Source of the DNA: Aestuariivirga litoralis
Lineage (GTDB): Bacteria > Pseudomonadota > Alphaproteobacteria > Rhizobiales > Aestuariivirgaceae
Length of the DNA: 64,000 nt
Assembly: GCF_003234965.1 (NCBI RefSeq)
Contig: NZ_QKVK01000011.1
Span: forward strand, 1-64,000
Direction: 5' to 3'
Below, one piece after another: positions 1-11,310 of this stretch. Positions within the stretch are counted from its first letter, which is position 1, and the number at the start of each line of letters is the position of its first letter. The notes beneath the pieces were generated by a model. It made no database searches. It saw nothing but the letters and a program-made list of their open reading frames with translations, and was not told the origin of the DNA. A program made the position numbers and the translations under genes.

Positions 1-1351
<1,351 letters not shown>

Positions 1352-1364
1352 CGCAGGATCGGCA

Positions 1365-1395
1365 TGCGGCCCTGCCCTTGCGCAGGGCCGCATTT
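1365..1395 (+). terminator. Probable intrinsic terminator after the collagen-like gene
   Basis: An 11-bp GC-rich stem (TGCGGCCCTGC at 1365-1375 with GCAGGGCCGCA at 1382-1392) and a six-base loop is followed by a short TTT. It lies 13 bases after the stop codon. The T-tract is short, so termination strength is uncertain. Confidence 0.6.
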
Positions 1396-1440
1396 CGCTG
1401 CGCGGACGTATTGCCGCCGTTGCACAAACATGATGCTTTT

Positions 1441-1471
1441 GGTTGTCGCCGATGCCTGGCGGACGACAACC
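1441..1471. other. Intergenic inverted repeat
   Basis: GGTTGTCG (1441-1448) is matched by CGACAACC (1464-1471) across a 15-base spacer, between the collagen-like gene and the next gene. It could be a second stem-loop or a regulator site for the downstream gene. Nothing else was recognised between 1396 and 1538. Confidence 0.4.
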
Positions 1472-1571
1472 GCGATGACATGTTCACAGGTCGCAGAAAT
1501 CGATTGCAGATCACCTGCCCCGGCGCCGCCGATGTGGCATGGTGGCGGCTTCCAACCACGGCGGGCCATCC

Positions 1572-2057
1572 ATGCATTTCGACAGTGACGAACTCCGGAA
1601 CTATGCCACGGTGCTGGCTGCCCTGGTGGCGCTCATGGTGTTCATCGTCAACACCCGCTCGCAGGCGCGCAGCCGGCGCATCGAGAACATCGCGCGCTTC
1701 AACCAGGTTCACCAGCGGCTGTTCGCGGAGGACAGCTACCTGGCGCGGAACCTGGTGGCGATCGAGAACGGCACGATGCAGCGCGACCCCGCCGACCCCC
1801 AGTCCGAGGCGCGCTTCCACCTGATGCTGCTGGAGATCGAGCGCCTCGCCGTGCTGGCCAACAACAAGGCGGTGCCGCGTTCGACCCAGGTCTATCTCTT
1901 CGGGTCCTATGCCCCGACCCTGCTGCGGCTGATGACCGAGGCCGAGCGCGACAGCATGTTCTGGGAACTGGCGCGCGGCTACCTCGAGGCCATTGCCGCC
2001 GACGCCCAGCGCTATGCGAAGCTGACCCGCGGCGAGCGGGCGCAGTTCTGGCGCTAG
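1572..2057 (+). CDS. Small membrane-anchored protein of unknown function (DUF4760-like)
   Basis: Encodes 161 residues from the ATG at 1572; an in-frame ATG at 1539 would add 11 residues, and neither start has a convincing ribosome site. One hydrophobic segment lies at about residues 10-27 (YATVLAALVALMVFIV), followed by a basic Arg-rich stretch and a helical cytoplasmic domain, so an N-out/C-in single-pass protein is expected. The body (NIARFNQVHQRLF, LLEIERLAVLAN) is helical and resembles DUF4760-type proteins, but the family match is only an impression. It stands alone and converges with the GntP-type permease gene. No function is proposed. Confidence 0.7.
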   Translation: MHFDSDELRNYATVLAALVALMVFIVNTRSQARSRRIENIARFNQVHQRLFAEDSYLARNLVAIENGTMQRDPADPQSEARFHLMLLEIERLAVLANNKAVPRSTQVYLFGSYAPTLLRLMTEAERDSMFWELARGYLEAIAADAQRYAKLTRGERAQFWR

Positions 2058-2070
2058 GCGGCGGGCCGGC

Positions 2071-3516
2071 CTAGAACGACCCGAAGAGCGAGCCGACGAC
2101 GAGCACGGCGATCAGCGAGATGACCACCCCGACGATGACCGTCATGACCATGTCGAGATAGCTTTCGGCATGGGTGAGCTTGCTGATCTGCAGCAGCATG
2201 AGCACCGTGCCGTTGTGGGGCAGCGCATCGAGCGTGCCGGCGCTGATGACGGTGACGCGGTGCATCAGTGCGGGATCGATGCCATAGGTCTTGGCGAGCT
2301 CGAGGAAGTGGTCGCCCAGGGCAGCGAGCGCGATGGCCGAGCCGCCCGAGGCCGTGCCGGTGAGGGCGGCAAGGCTGTTCATGGCAACGGTGAGCGAGAT
2401 CAGCGGCCCGCCGGGGATGGTGAGCACCGCATCGCGCACCTGGTTGAAGGCTGGGAGCGCCGCCACCACGGCGCCGAAGCCGACGAGGCTGGCGATGGTG
2501 AGCATGGGCAGTGCTGCGGAATTGGCGCCCGCATCGATGGTTTCGCGCAGGCCCGGCATGCGCCGCCAGTTGACCGCGATGACGGTGAGGTTGGCGGCGG
2601 CGAGCGCCAGCATGACCGACCACACGCCGCCCACCGCGCCGAACGAGGTGGAGCCCCAGGCGGGATCCGACAGGAAGGCGAAATCGAGCCGCGGCAGGAT
2701 GACCAGCGCCATGAGGAAGTTGACGACGATGACCACGGCGAGCGGCAGCGCGGCGAGGAAGAAGGGCGGCTCGTCCCTGGACTTCTGGCCGTGGTCGAGC
2801 TCGGCGATGTCGAACTCGCCCGAGACGGTGGTGAGCTCGCGCAGCTTCTCGTCGACGGGCGAGGGCAGGGCGGCGGCACTGCCGAAGCCTTCACCGGCGG
2901 CGCGCGCCTTGGCCTCGGCGCGGGCCAGCCACCACAGGCCGAAGGCCAGCGTGATGAGCGAGGCCATGATGCCGATGCCGGGTGCGGCGAAGGTGGTGGT
3001 GCCGAAATAGGGCATCGGGATCGCATTGTTGACCGACGGCGTGCCGGGCAGCGCCGTCATGGTGAAGGTGAAGGCGCCGAGCCCGATGGTGGCGGGCATC
3101 AGGCGGCGCGGAATGTCGGCCGATTCGAACATGCGCTGCGCCATGGGCACCAGCACGAAGAAGGCGACGAAGACGCTGACGCCGCCATAGGTGACGACGG
3201 CGGAGGCCAGCACCACGGCGAGGATGGTGCGCCTGGTGCCCAGCCGCTCGGTCATGTACTTGGCGATCGAGGCGATGGAGCCGCTGTCGTCCATCAGCTT
3301 GCCGAACAGGCCGCCGAGCAGGAAGATGGGAAACCACTGGGCCACGAAGCGCGCGGCCCCCGGCATGAAGGTCTGCGTCCAGTTGGCGAGCAGCGGCTCT
3401 CCCGCGAAGGCGGCGGCGGCCAGCGCGGCGATGGGCGCCACGAGCAGCGTGCTCCAGCCGCGATAGGCCAGCCACATGAGCAGCGCCAGTGATACGAGAA
3501 TGCCGATGAGGCCCAT
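2071..3516 (-). CDS. GntP-family permease
   Basis: Encodes 481 residues with about twelve to fourteen hydrophobic segments, starting GLIGILVSLALLMWLAYRG. The motifs WFPIFLLGGLFGKLMDDSG and ALVVLASAVVTYGGVSVFVAFF-like segments are typical of GntP/H+:gluconate or citrate-type symporters. The C-terminal part has TGTASGGSAIALAAL, the usual glycine-rich re-entrant region. It would import a small hydroxy- or carboxylic acid with protons across the inner membrane; the substrate cannot be told from sequence. It lies last in the leftward urease arm, 75 bases after the urea transporter gene, so co-transcription is possible but a functional link to urea is not obvious. The start ATG follows a GGAG-type site (AGAAGGAGTTC). 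Confidence 0.88.
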   Translation of the reverse strand: MGLIGILVSLALLMWLAYRGWSTLLVAPIAALAAAAFAGEPLLANWTQTFMPGAARFVAQWFPIFLLGGLFGKLMDDSGSIASIAKYMTERLGTRRTILAVVLASAVVTYGGVSVFVAFFVLVPMAQRMFESADIPRRLMPATIGLGAFTFTMTALPGTPSVNNAIPMPYFGTTTFAAPGIGIMASLITLAFGLWWLARAEAKARAAGEGFGSAAALPSPVDEKLRELTTVSGEFDIAELDHGQKSRDEPPFFLAALPLAVVIVVNFLMALVILPRLDFAFLSDPAWGSTSFGAVGGVWSVMLALAAANLTVIAVNWRRMPGLRETIDAGANSAALPMLTIASLVGFGAVVAALPAFNQVRDAVLTIPGGPLISLTVAMNSLAALTGTASGGSAIALAALGDHFLELAKTYGIDPALMHRVTVISAGTLDALPHNGTVLMLLQISKLTHAESYLDMVMTVIVGVVISLIAVLVVGSLFGSF

Positions 3517-3591
3517 GATGCAGAACTCCTTCTCCCATTGCGGCCCCGGCCCGCAGGCGCAGGCAGGGACCAGGTCACGCGGGGCAGCCCG

Positions 3592-4653
3592 TCAGCCTGG
3601 CCGTTTGGCCATGGCCTTGAGGTGCCGTTGTCGATTGTCTTCCGGCGTCGTCGCCTCGGCCGGCGGCACCGGCACCAGCGCCCGGAAGCCATATTGCCCG
3701 AGCAGCATGAGCCAGGTGACGAGCACGAAGGCGGAGGTGAGCACCGGCATGCCGATCGGCTTGAGGAAAATGGCCACCGAGGCCCAGAGCCAGGTGGTGA
3801 CCACGATGCCGAACAGCGTGTAGAGGAAGGACCGCCAGGTGAGAACGAGGAAGAAGCCGCCCAGCGCGATGGCGGTCAAGGCCGCGTTGTAGCCGAAGAG
3901 CCCGTCGCGGATCGCCCCTTCCGGCCCGCCGAACAGCGCGGCGACGAGCGCCGCCCCCGCTGCCCCGAGAAGCGCCATGGCGGCCGAGACGCGGGAATTG
4001 ACGGCGATGCCGATGATGATGAGGTAGCCCGAGATCCAGTTGTCCTGGAAGAAGATCTGGCCGATGGCATTGCCGATGCCCATGTACCAGGTGGGCAGCA
4101 CATAGGCCGCGGCGGCATCGAACTGGTCGGGCGAGATGGGCTTGATGAGCGGCCCGGCCTCGAGGCCCTCGAATTTCAGGACGGCGAAGAGGAAGAGCCA
4201 GCCGGTGAGCACGAAGGGGGCGGTGAGGGCCGCCACCTTGTGCGGCCCCAGCAGCGTGGCGATGGCCTGGAACACCACCGTGGTCATGGCCGCGGCGAAG
4301 GCGATGTAGACCATCATCAGCCCTGAGGGCACGGCGCCGGTGCGGAAGTCGGCACTGGTGAAGGCGACGAGGGCGAGTGCTGCCAGCGCGCCGTTGAAGC
4401 CGAAGAGCCCGTTGCGGACGAGCTCCCTGTCGGCCTTCAGGAACACCGCCATGGCGGTGGCGATCGCGACGCCGAACAGGCAGGTGACGCCATAGATCCA
4501 GGAGTTGAAGAACAGCGCGAGAAGGATGATGAGCCCGCTCAGCGCATTGTTCTGGAACACCACCTGGCCGATGCCGCGCAACAGCCAGTCCACCGGGCCC
4601 AGCACCGGGTGGTCTGCCAGGCTCGCGGCCAGCGTCTTCACGGACTGTGCCAT
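3592..4653 (-). CDS. Urea transporter (UT family)
   Basis: Encodes 353 residues with two homologous halves, each having a LFGFNGALAALAL / LFGYNAALTAIAL signature (about residues 82-95 and 253-266), the internal duplication seen in UT-family urea channels. Segments QVVFQNNALSGLIILLALF and QIFFQDNWISGYLIIIGI mark the two repeats' pore regions. The protein would let urea move passively across the inner membrane to the cytoplasmic urease. Its gene follows ureC by 79 bases on the same strand, which supports the function. The C-terminal tail (about 30 residues) is polar and probably cytoplasmic. Family assignment is confident; whether transport is channel-like or coupled is not visible. Confidence 0.92.
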   Translation of the reverse strand: MAQSVKTLAASLADHPVLGPVDWLLRGIGQVVFQNNALSGLIILLALFFNSWIYGVTCLFGVAIATAMAVFLKADRELVRNGLFGFNGALAALALVAFTSADFRTGAVPSGLMMVYIAFAAAMTTVVFQAIATLLGPHKVAALTAPFVLTGWLFLFAVLKFEGLEAGPLIKPISPDQFDAAAAYVLPTWYMGIGNAIGQIFFQDNWISGYLIIIGIAVNSRVSAAMALLGAAGAALVAALFGGPEGAIRDGLFGYNAALTAIALGGFFLVLTWRSFLYTLFGIVVTTWLWASVAIFLKPIGMPVLTSAFVLVTWLMLLGQYGFRALVPVPPAEATTPEDNRQRHLKAMAKRPG

Positions 4654-4732
4654 GTCAATTCGTCCCCCTCGTGGAAGCCCGCCGGGTGCTGCCGGCCCCG
4701 GCGGGTCCTGCCTCGTGCTGTTTGCCCGGCGG

Positions 4733-6436
4733 TCAGAACAGGAAGTAGCGCTGCGTCATCGGCAGCTTGTCCACCGGTTCGCAGGTGATGAGCTCGCCAT
4801 CGATGCGGACTTCATAGTTCTGCGGATCGACGGTGATCTCCGGCGTGAAGGAATTGTGGATCATGTCCTTCTTGCGCACGCCGCGCGTGCCCTTGACGGC
4901 GACCAGCTGCTTCTGGAGCTTGAGCCTTTCGCCGATCTTCTCGTCCAGGGCTGCCTGCGACACGAAGGTGACGCCGGTCTTGCCGCGGGCCCGGCCGAGC
5001 ACGCCATACATCGGCCGGTAGTGCACCGGCTGCGGCGTCGAGATCGAGGCGTTGGGGTCGCCCATCGGCGCGGTGGCGATCATGCCGCCGATCAGCACCA
5101 GCGAGGGCTTGATGCCGAAGAAGGCGGGCTTCCACAACACGAGATCGGCGCGCTTGCCCACCTCGATCGAGCCGATCTCATGGGCGAAGCCATGGGTGAT
5201 GGCGGGGTTGATGGTGTATTTCGCGACATAGCGCTTGCAGCGGAAATTGTCGTTGCGCTCGCTGTCCTCGGGCAAAGGGCCGCGCTGCACCTTCATCTTG
5301 TGCGCCGTCTGCCAGCAGCGCAGCGTGGTCTCGCCGATGCGGCCCATGGCCTGCGAGTCCGACGACATCATCGAGAAGGCGCCGAGATCGTGCAGGATGT
5401 CCTCCGCCGCGATCGTCTCCTTGCGGATGCGCGATTCGGCGAAGGCCACGTCCTCGGGGATCTGCGGGCTCAGGTGGTGGCACACCATGAGCATGTCGAG
5501 GTGCTCGTCGATGGTGTTGACGGTGTAGGGCCTCGTCGGGTTGGTGGAGGAGGGCAGGATGTTCTCCTGGCCCGCCGCGGTGATGATGTCCGGTGCGTGG
5601 CCGCCGCCCGCGCCCTCGGTGTGGAAGGAGTGGATGGCGCGGCCCTTCAGCGCCGCGAAGGTATCGGCCACGAAGCCGCTTTCGTTCAGCGTGTCGGAAT
5701 GGAGTGCTACCTGCACGTCCATCTCGTCGGCGACCGCGAGGCAGTTGTCGATGGCGGCGGGCGTGGTGCCCCAGTCCTCGTGCAGCTTGAGGCCGATGAC
5801 GCCGGCGCGCACCTGCTCGCGCAGCGGTTCCGGCAGCGAGGCATTGCCCTTGCCGAGGAGGCCCACGTTGATCGGCAGGTCCTCGATCGCCTCCAGCATG
5901 CGGTGGATGTACCAGGGACCAGGCGTCACCGTGGTGGCCAGCGTTCCGACCGAGGGGCCGGTGCCGCCGCCCACCAGCGTGGTGGTGCCGCTGGTCAGGG
6001 CTTCTTCCGCCTGCTGCGGCGCGATGAAGTGGATGTGGGTGTCGATGCAGCCCGCCGTGAGGATGCGGCCCTCGCCCGCCACCACGTCGGTGCCGGGGCC
6101 GATGACGATCGACACGCCGGGCTGGACGTCGGGGTTGCCGGCCTTGCCGATGCCGGAGATGCGGCCATCCTTGATGCCGACATCGGCCTTCACGATGCCC
6201 CAGTAGTCGAGGATGATGACATTGGTGATGACGAGGTCGGCGACCTCCGCCGCATTGGCCTGGCCCTGGCCCATGCCGTCACGGATGACCTTGCCGCCGC
6301 CGAAGGTGACTTCCTCGCCATAGACCGTGTGGTCCTTCTCGATCTCGATCAGGAGCGCGGTGTCGGCCAGGCGGACGCGGTCGCCGGTGGTCGGGCCATA
6401 GAGCGAGGCGTAGTTCTCACGCGTGATCTTCGTCAT
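4733..6436 (-). CDS. ureC: Urease subunit alpha
   Basis: Encodes 567 residues, the normal UreC length. It hydrolyses urea to ammonia and carbamate in the cytoplasm with UreA and UreB. All nickel and catalytic residues are present at their classical positions: His134 and His136 (DTHIHF), carbamylated Lys217 and His219 (GLKLHEDW), His246 (LHSDTL), His272 (HTEGAGGGH), Cys319-His320 (MVCHHLSP) and Asp360 (SSDSQAMG). The start chosen is the ATG at 6436, giving [14 protein letters not shown]; the frame is open further upstream but only antisense to ureB. It overlaps nothing and starts two bases before the ureB stop codon, in the order ureD-A-B-C. Confidence 0.98.
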   Translation of the reverse strand: MTKITRENYASLYGPTTGDRVRLADTALLIEIEKDHTVYGEEVTFGGGKVIRDGMGQGQANAAEVADLVITNVIILDYWGIVKADVGIKDGRISGIGKAGNPDVQPGVSIVIGPGTDVVAGEGRILTAGCIDTHIHFIAPQQAEEALTSGTTTLVGGGTGPSVGTLATTVTPGPWYIHRMLEAIEDLPINVGLLGKGNASLPEPLREQVRAGVIGLKLHEDWGTTPAAIDNCLAVADEMDVQVALHSDTLNESGFVADTFAALKGRAIHSFHTEGAGGGHAPDIITAAGQENILPSSTNPTRPYTVNTIDEHLDMLMVCHHLSPQIPEDVAFAESRIRKETIAAEDILHDLGAFSMMSSDSQAMGRIGETTLRCWQTAHKMKVQRGPLPEDSERNDNFRCKRYVAKYTINPAITHGFAHEIGSIEVGKRADLVLWKPAFFGIKPSLVLIGGMIATAPMGDPNASISTPQPVHYRPMYGVLGRARGKTGVTFVSQAALDEKIGERLKLQKQLVAVKGTRGVRKKDMIHNSFTPEITVDPQNYEVRIDGELITCEPVDKLPMTQRYFLF

Positions 6437-6437
6437 C

Positions 6438-6749
6438 TCAGGCCTCCAGCTTTCCCATGACCTTGGCGTTGAAGCCGTAGACCTTGCGCGCGCCGCCGAA
6501 GGCCACGAGCGTGACGGGCCGGGCCTGGCCCGGCTCGAAGCGCACCGCGGTGCCCGCCGGAATGTCCAGCCGGAAGCCGCGCGTTTTCGCACGGTCGAAG
6601 GTCAGCGCCGTGTTGGTTTCGTAGAAGTGGTAGTGCGAGCCCACCTGGATCGGCCGGTCGCCCGAATTGGCGACCTCGACCACGATGGTGTCACGGCCGG
6701 CGTTCAGCTCGATCTCGCCGTCCTCGATCAGCATTTCACCTGGAATCAT
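6438..6749 (-). CDS. ureB: Urease subunit beta
   Basis: Encodes 103 residues beginning [19 protein letters not shown], the typical start of a separate bacterial UreB. The motifs [19 protein letters not shown] and [14 protein letters not shown] match the family. The subunit packs with UreA and UreC in the (ABC)3 enzyme. It lies ten bases after ureA and directly before ureC. Nothing unusual is seen. Confidence 0.97.
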   Translation of the reverse strand: MIPGEMLIEDGEIELNAGRDTIVVEVANSGDRPIQVGSHYHFYETNTALTFDRAKTRGFRLDIPAGTAVRFEPGQARPVTLVAFGGARKVYGFNAKVMGKLEA

Positions 6750-6759
6750 GGCTTCGCCC

Positions 6760-7062
6760 TCACGGAATGGGGTTGTGGACGGTCACCAGCTTGGTGCCGT
6801 CGGGAAAGGTCGCCTCGACCTGGATGTCGTGGATCATCTCGGGGACACCCTCCATCACGTCGTCGCGCGTCAGCAGCGTTGCGCCATAGGACATGAGGTC
6901 GGCCACGCTGCGCCCGTCGCGCGCGCCCTCGAGAATGGCCGCCGAGATATAGGCCACCACCTCCGGGTAGTTCAGCTTCACGCCGCGCGCCTTGCGGCGC
7001 TCGGCCAGCAGGGCTGCGGTGAACAGTAGCAGCTTGTCCTTCTCGCGGGGCAGAAGCTCCAT
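6760..7062 (-). CDS. ureA: Urease subunit gamma
   Basis: Encodes 100 residues, the standard length for UreA, beginning [23 protein letters not shown] and containing [21 protein letters not shown] and [27 protein letters not shown]. It is the smallest structural subunit of urease. The gene lies 21 bases after ureD, and a GAGAGGGAACC sequence just upstream of the ATG supplies the ribosome site. Confidence 0.97.
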   Translation of the reverse strand: MELLPREKDKLLLFTAALLAERRKARGVKLNYPEVVAYISAAILEGARDGRSVADLMSYGATLLTRDDVMEGVPEMIHDIQVEATFPDGTKLVTVHNPIP

Positions 7063-7083
7063 CGCGGTTCCCTCTCGATGTTG

Positions 7084-8013
7084 TTACGTTGCCCAGATGC
7101 GCGGCGGACTGGCCGCCTTGCCCTGGCTGAGATTGCGCAGCACCCCCCAGGCGCGGGCGAAGAGCGCCTTGCCCTCTGCCGCGTGGGGGCCGAGATAGCG
7201 GCAGACCACCACCTCGGCGAGGCAGCTGACGGAGAACCGGCCCTGGCCCTGATCGCCCAGCGCGGCGCGCACCCGCTCGGCCGCGGAGTCGAGGCCCGCC
7301 GCCACGTAGACCATGGTGCCCCAGGTGGTGTGGCCGGCCAGCGCATGGGCCGCACCCAGCATGGGCGAGCCTCCGGCAAGGTTGCTGCGCTCGACCCAGA
7401 GGGGCCGCCCGTCGCGCCGGATCTCGACCCGCTGGCGGAGGCGCCCGGTGGCGAAGCGTTCATCGGCCGCGGGCCGGCCGAGGCAGAAGAAGTCCCAGCC
7501 GGCAAAGCCCGCGCTGCCCGCGAGGTCGACCTCGGTCACCACCTCGGCCTGGGCGCCGTCGAACAGGATGGTCTCCTGCGGGAAATATTCACACATGCCG
7601 CCATCGGCCACGTCGATCGCCGTCACCTGCCGGCTCAGCCCGGTGCGGGTGCAGTAGAACTTGGTGGCGCCCGGCGTCGTCAGCAGGGCGCGGGCGGCGG
7701 GCGCGAGGTGGAACTTGAGCGCCAGTTCGTCGCCGCCGGCGACACCGCCCGGCGGATGCAGCACATAGACGTGGCAGGTGCCGTCCTTCTCCGGGTGGAA
7801 CGGGCTCTGCACCATCAAGGGCCCGAGGTGGCGGCGGCGCGCCAGCCGCGTCTTGCCGGCGGCGGGGGCAAACCACAACTCGAGTTCGGCCTTCCAGGAG
7901 GCGGCGGGCGCAGAGGCCGACAGCGTGGCGCGGGTCATGGCGCGCGCCGGCGCTGCGCTGGTTGCGCCATCGCGGGGACCGCGAAGGGAAATGCACTCTG
8001 CCATTGCCGTCAT
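7084..8013 (-). CDS. ureD: Urease accessory protein UreD
   Basis: Encodes 309 residues from the ATG at 8013 (alternative ATG at 8004). UreD forms the scaffold on which UreF and UreG deliver nickel to apo-urease. Recognisable family motifs are LVQSPFHPEKDGTCHVYVLHPPGG-type text (split here as SPFHPEKDGTCHVYVLH), PGATKFYCT and EYFPQETILFDGA. It is the first gene of the leftward arm and diverges from ureE across about 100 bases, so the two arms probably share a bidirectional control region. The ribosome site before 8013 is weak (CTGGAACG), so the exact start is open. The C-terminus is Ala/Arg-rich. Confidence 0.92.
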   Translation of the reverse strand: MTAMAECISLRGPRDGATSAAPARAMTRATLSASAPAASWKAELELWFAPAAGKTRLARRRHLGPLMVQSPFHPEKDGTCHVYVLHPPGGVAGGDELALKFHLAPAARALLTTPGATKFYCTRTGLSRQVTAIDVADGGMCEYFPQETILFDGAQAEVVTEVDLAGSAGFAGWDFFCLGRPAADERFATGRLRQRVEIRRDGRPLWVERSNLAGGSPMLGAAHALAGHTTWGTMVYVAAGLDSAAERVRAALGDQGQGRFSVSCLAEVVVCRYLGPHAAEGKALFARAWGVLRNLSQGKAASPPRIWAT

Positions 8014-8116
8014 CGTTCCAGATGCTATCTCATCGGCACCACTGGTCCGCAAGTGAAAACATGCAGCAGGTTGAGTGGCGCGCCCGCAGGGTTGTGAATT
8101 CGAGAGGAGGCAGGGC
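8014..8116. promoter_or_regulatory. Divergent ureD / ureE control region
   Basis: These 103 bases separate the outward-reading ureD and ureE genes and must hold the start signals for both arms of the urease locus. A good ribosome site (GAGAGGAGGCAGGGC) precedes ureE. No convincing sigma-54 element or NtrC/NAC-type palindrome could be seen by eye. Confidence 0.45.
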
Positions 8117-8638
<522 letters not shown>

Positions 8639-8686
8639 TCACCTGGCGTAGAGCTGCAGTTTCATTCTTCTTCCGAGGTTCGCTTC

Positions 8687-9313
8687 ATGACTTCCAGCAA
8701 TGGCCCCCTGCGCGTCGGCATCGGCGGACCGGTCGGTTCCGGCAAGACCACGCTGACCGAGAAGCTGTGCCGGGCGCTGCGCGATGACTTCTCGCTCGCC
8801 GTCGTCACCAACGACATCTACACCCAGGAGGACGCCATGATCCTGGCGCGCAAGCAGGCGCTGCCGGAGGACCGCATCATGGGCGTCGAGACCGGCGGCT
8901 GCCCGCACACCGCGATCCGCGAGGACGCCTCGATCAACCTGCAGGCCATCGCCGAGATGCGCCGCCGCATTCCCGACCTCGACATCGTGTTCATCGAATC
9001 GGGCGGCGACAATCTGGCCGCTACCTTCTCGCCGGAACTCGCCGACGTGACGATCTACGTGATCTCGGTGTGCCAGGGCGAGGAGATCCCGCGCAAGGGC
9101 GGCCCCGGCATCACCCGCTCCGACTTCCTCGTCATCAACAAGAGCGATCTTGCACCGCATGTCGACGTCGACCTCGAGGTGATGCGCGCCGACGCCGCCC
9201 GCATGCGCGCCGGCCGGCCCTTCGGCTTCACCGACCTGCGGCGCGGCCAGGGCCTCGACGCGGTGACGGACTACATCCTCGACATGGGCGGGCTCGCCCG
9301 GCGCGCCGGATGA
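8687..9313 (+). CDS. ureG: Urease accessory GTPase UreG
   Basis: Encodes 208 residues. The P-loop GGPVGSGKT is at residues 13-21 and the nickel-binding Cys72-Pro73-His74 ([11 protein letters not shown]) is intact. [29 protein letters not shown] and [13 protein letters not shown] are further conserved segments; the last carries the guanine-specificity NKSD motif. The SIMIBI-class GTPase couples GTP hydrolysis to nickel insertion in urease. The stop codon overlaps the ureF start (ATGA at 9310-9313), indicating translational coupling. Confidence 0.98.
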   Translation: MTSSNGPLRVGIGGPVGSGKTTLTEKLCRALRDDFSLAVVTNDIYTQEDAMILARKQALPEDRIMGVETGGCPHTAIREDASINLQAIAEMRRRIPDLDIVFIESGGDNLAATFSPELADVTIYVISVCQGEEIPRKGGPGITRSDFLVINKSDLAPHVDVDLEVMRADAARMRAGRPFGFTDLRRGQGLDAVTDYILDMGGLARRAG

Positions 9314-9990
9314 GCATGCCCAACGCACCCGACGGGTTGCCGCTGCAGCTGCTGCGGCTGGTCAGCCCCAGCCTGCCGGTGGGCAGTTTTTCCTATTCGC
9401 GCGGGCTCGAGTCGGCCGTCGAGGCGGGCTGGGTGAAGGACGAGGCGACGGCCGGCGCGTGGATCCTCGGCACGCTGGAGCACAGCGTGGCAGCGCTCGA
9501 CGGCGCCATGTTCTGGCGCATGATGGCGGCACTCGCGGCGGGCGACCATGATGGCTTCCTCGGCCATGACGCGTGGCTTGCCGCGGCGCGCGAGAGCCTC
9601 GAACTGCAGCGCGAGGACCGCCGCATGGCCGAGGCGCTGGCAACCCTGCTCGCCGACCTCGACGCGCTGCCGGAGCCGCGCCTCGCCGCCGTCACCACCT
9701 ATGCCGGGGCCTTCGCGCTGGCCGCCCGGCACGGGCAGGTGGCGCCGGCCGCGGCGCTCAAGGGCCTGATGTGGGCCGTAGCCGACGCCCAGGTGGCGGC
9801 GGCCCTGCGGCTTGCCCGGCTGGGCCAGACCGCGGGCCAGCGCATCCTCATCGCCGCCAGTGCGGTGATCGAGCGCAGTGCGGCGCGCGCCATGACGCTC
9901 GATGATGACGAGATCGGCAATGTCTCGGTCGCCCTGGCCATGGCCAGCGCCTGGCACGAGACCCAGTATTCGCGGCTGTTCCGCTCCTGA
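9310..9990 (+). CDS. ureF: Urease accessory protein UreF
   Basis: Encodes 226 residues from the ATG at 9310, which overlaps the ureG stop codon. The family signature near the N-terminus, [16 protein letters not shown], is present, as is the C-terminal [29 protein letters not shown]. UreF bridges UreD and UreG in the activation complex. It is an all-helical protein. The next gene starts about 80 bases downstream and is unrelated to urease. Confidence 0.96.
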   Translation: MSMPNAPDGLPLQLLRLVSPSLPVGSFSYSRGLESAVEAGWVKDEATAGAWILGTLEHSVAALDGAMFWRMMAALAAGDHDGFLGHDAWLAAARESLELQREDRRMAEALATLLADLDALPEPRLAAVTTYAGAFALAARHGQVAPAAALKGLMWAVADAQVAAALRLARLGQTAGQRILIAASAVIERSAARAMTLDDDEIGNVSVALAMASAWHETQYSRLFRS

Positions 9991-10068
9991 GCCATGCAGC
10001 GGCGGCGGGGGCCCCTGCCGCAACAGGCCGGTTCCGCCGGGCCGCCGGTTGGCGTATGGGCCCGGCGC

Positions 10069-11205
10069 ATGCGCTGCCGTCACCTCGTCCTTCTCGCCCT
10101 CGTTCTGCCGCTCGCCACGCCGGCCGGTGCGGCCGGGACGCAAGCCGAACTCGGCCGGGCGCTGTTCTTCGACGTCAACCTGTCGCACAACCGCAGCCAG
10201 TCCTGCGCCAGCTGCCACATGCCGGAGCGCGCCTTCAGCGATGGCCGCGGCACGGCGGCAGGGGCTGCCTCGCTGGGCGATGACGGCACATCGATCGGCG
10301 ACCGCAACGCGCCCACCGCCGCCTATGCCCGCTTCGTGCCCGCCTTCGGGCGCAACGCCAGTGGCAACTGGGCCGGCGGCCTGTTCCATGACGGGCGTGC
10401 CGCCACGCTGGAGGACCAGGCCGGCGGCCCGCCGCTCAACCCCGCCGAGATGGGCATGGGCTCGAAGGCCGCGGTGGTGGCGCGCCTGAAGGAGAACCCC
10501 GGTTACGTGGCCGCCTTCGAGGCGCTCCACGGCGCCGGCGTGCTGGAGGACGACGCGAAGGCCTATGCCGCGATGACCTCGGCCATCGCCGCCTTCGAGC
10601 GCACGCCGGAGTTCTCGCCCTTCGATTCGAAATATGACCGCTTCCTGCGCGGCGCGGCGAAGCTGACGGAGGAGGAGGAACTGGGCCGCGTGCTGTTCTT
10701 CTCCAACCAGTTCACCAACTGCAGGAGTTGCCATCAATTGCAGGCGCTGGGTGGTGCCGCGGAGGAGACCTTCTCCAATTATGCGTTCCACAATATCGGC
10801 GTGCCGGTGAACACCGCCCTCAGGGCGGCCAATGGCTCCGCCCCGGGCCGCATCGACGATGGCCTTGCGGCCAATCCGGCGGTGAAGGGCGAGCCTGCCC
10901 AGCGCGGCAAGTTCCGCACCCCCAGCCTGCGCAACGTGGCGGTGACGGGCCCCTACATGCACAATGGCGTGTTCCGGGACCTGCGCACCGTCATCCTGTT
11001 CTACAACAAGTACAACAGCAAGTCGGCCAGGCGCCAGATCAACCCCGAGACCGGCCAGCCCTGGGCCGCCCCCGAGGTGGCGGACACCGTGGCGCTCAAG
11101 GAACTCGAGGCCGGACCCGCCCTCAAGGACCGCGAGATCGACGCGCTGGTGGCCTTCCTGAAGACCCTGACCGACCAGCGCTATGAGCCGCTGCTCGCCC
11201 GCTGA
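10069..11205 (+). CDS. Di-heme cytochrome c peroxidase / MauG-family protein
   Basis: Encodes 378 residues from the ATG at 10069, where a signal peptide begins (RCRHLVLLALVLPLATPAGA); an upstream ATG at 9994 would put 25 polar residues before it. Two heme c motifs are present, CASCH at residues 46-50 and CRSCH at 218-222, giving the two-domain layout of bacterial CCP and MauG. FHDGRAATLEDQAGGPPLNPAEMG and the C-terminal RTPSLRNVAVTGPYMHNGVF are typical of this superfamily. The protein should be periplasmic, reducing peroxide or oxidising a partner. It precedes the Irr-box operon by 105 bases; co-transcription is possible, but the Irr box lies just after its stop codon. The exact substrate is unknown. 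Confidence 0.9.
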   Translation: MRCRHLVLLALVLPLATPAGAAGTQAELGRALFFDVNLSHNRSQSCASCHMPERAFSDGRGTAAGAASLGDDGTSIGDRNAPTAAYARFVPAFGRNASGNWAGGLFHDGRAATLEDQAGGPPLNPAEMGMGSKAAVVARLKENPGYVAAFEALHGAGVLEDDAKAYAAMTSAIAAFERTPEFSPFDSKYDRFLRGAAKLTEEEELGRVLFFSNQFTNCRSCHQLQALGGAAEETFSNYAFHNIGVPVNTALRAANGSAPGRIDDGLAANPAVKGEPAQRGKFRTPSLRNVAVTGPYMHNGVFRDLRTVILFYNKYNSKSARRQINPETGQPWAAPEVADTVALKELEAGPALKDREIDALVAFLKTLTDQRYEPLLAR

Positions 11206-11208
11206 TTC

Positions 11209-11225
11209 TTTAGAATCATTCTAAA
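11209..11225. promoter_or_regulatory. Irr-box (iron control element) palindrome
   Basis: TTTAGAATCATTCTAAA is a perfect 17-bp palindrome with 8-bp arms. It matches the TTTAGAA-N3-TTCTAAA form of iron control elements bound by the Fur-family regulator Irr in Rhizobiales and relatives. It lies about 85 bases upstream of the start of the imelysin operon and directly after the peroxidase stop codon. The position upstream of the likely promoter suggests activation under iron limitation, but this is inference. Confidence 0.8.
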
Positions 11226-11274
11226 TCATTGAAATTCAAATGATTTTTCTTGCATGACGGGGTTCGCTCTGATA

Positions 11275-11293
11275 TCCGACAAAAATAGTCGGA
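11275..11293. promoter_or_regulatory. Inverted repeat ahead of the Irr-box operon
   Basis: TCCGAC (11275-11280) and GTCGGA (11288-11293) flank AAAAATA, 17 bases before the first start codon at 11311. It may be a second operator or a leader stem-loop. A TTGCAT element at 11250-11255 could be the -35 box of the promoter reading into this leader. Confidence 0.4.
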
Positions 11294-11310
11294 AATAGGA
11301 ACCCCACGCC

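Noticed and set aside
4505-6460. 651-codon plus-strand open frame
   Set aside because: It is antisense to ureC, whose catalytic residues are all intact; the product is Arg/His/Gly-rich without family features, typical of GC-rich shadow frames.
9271-10962. 563-codon minus-strand open frame
   Set aside because: It is antisense to ureF and the di-heme peroxidase, both well supported by motifs and gene order.
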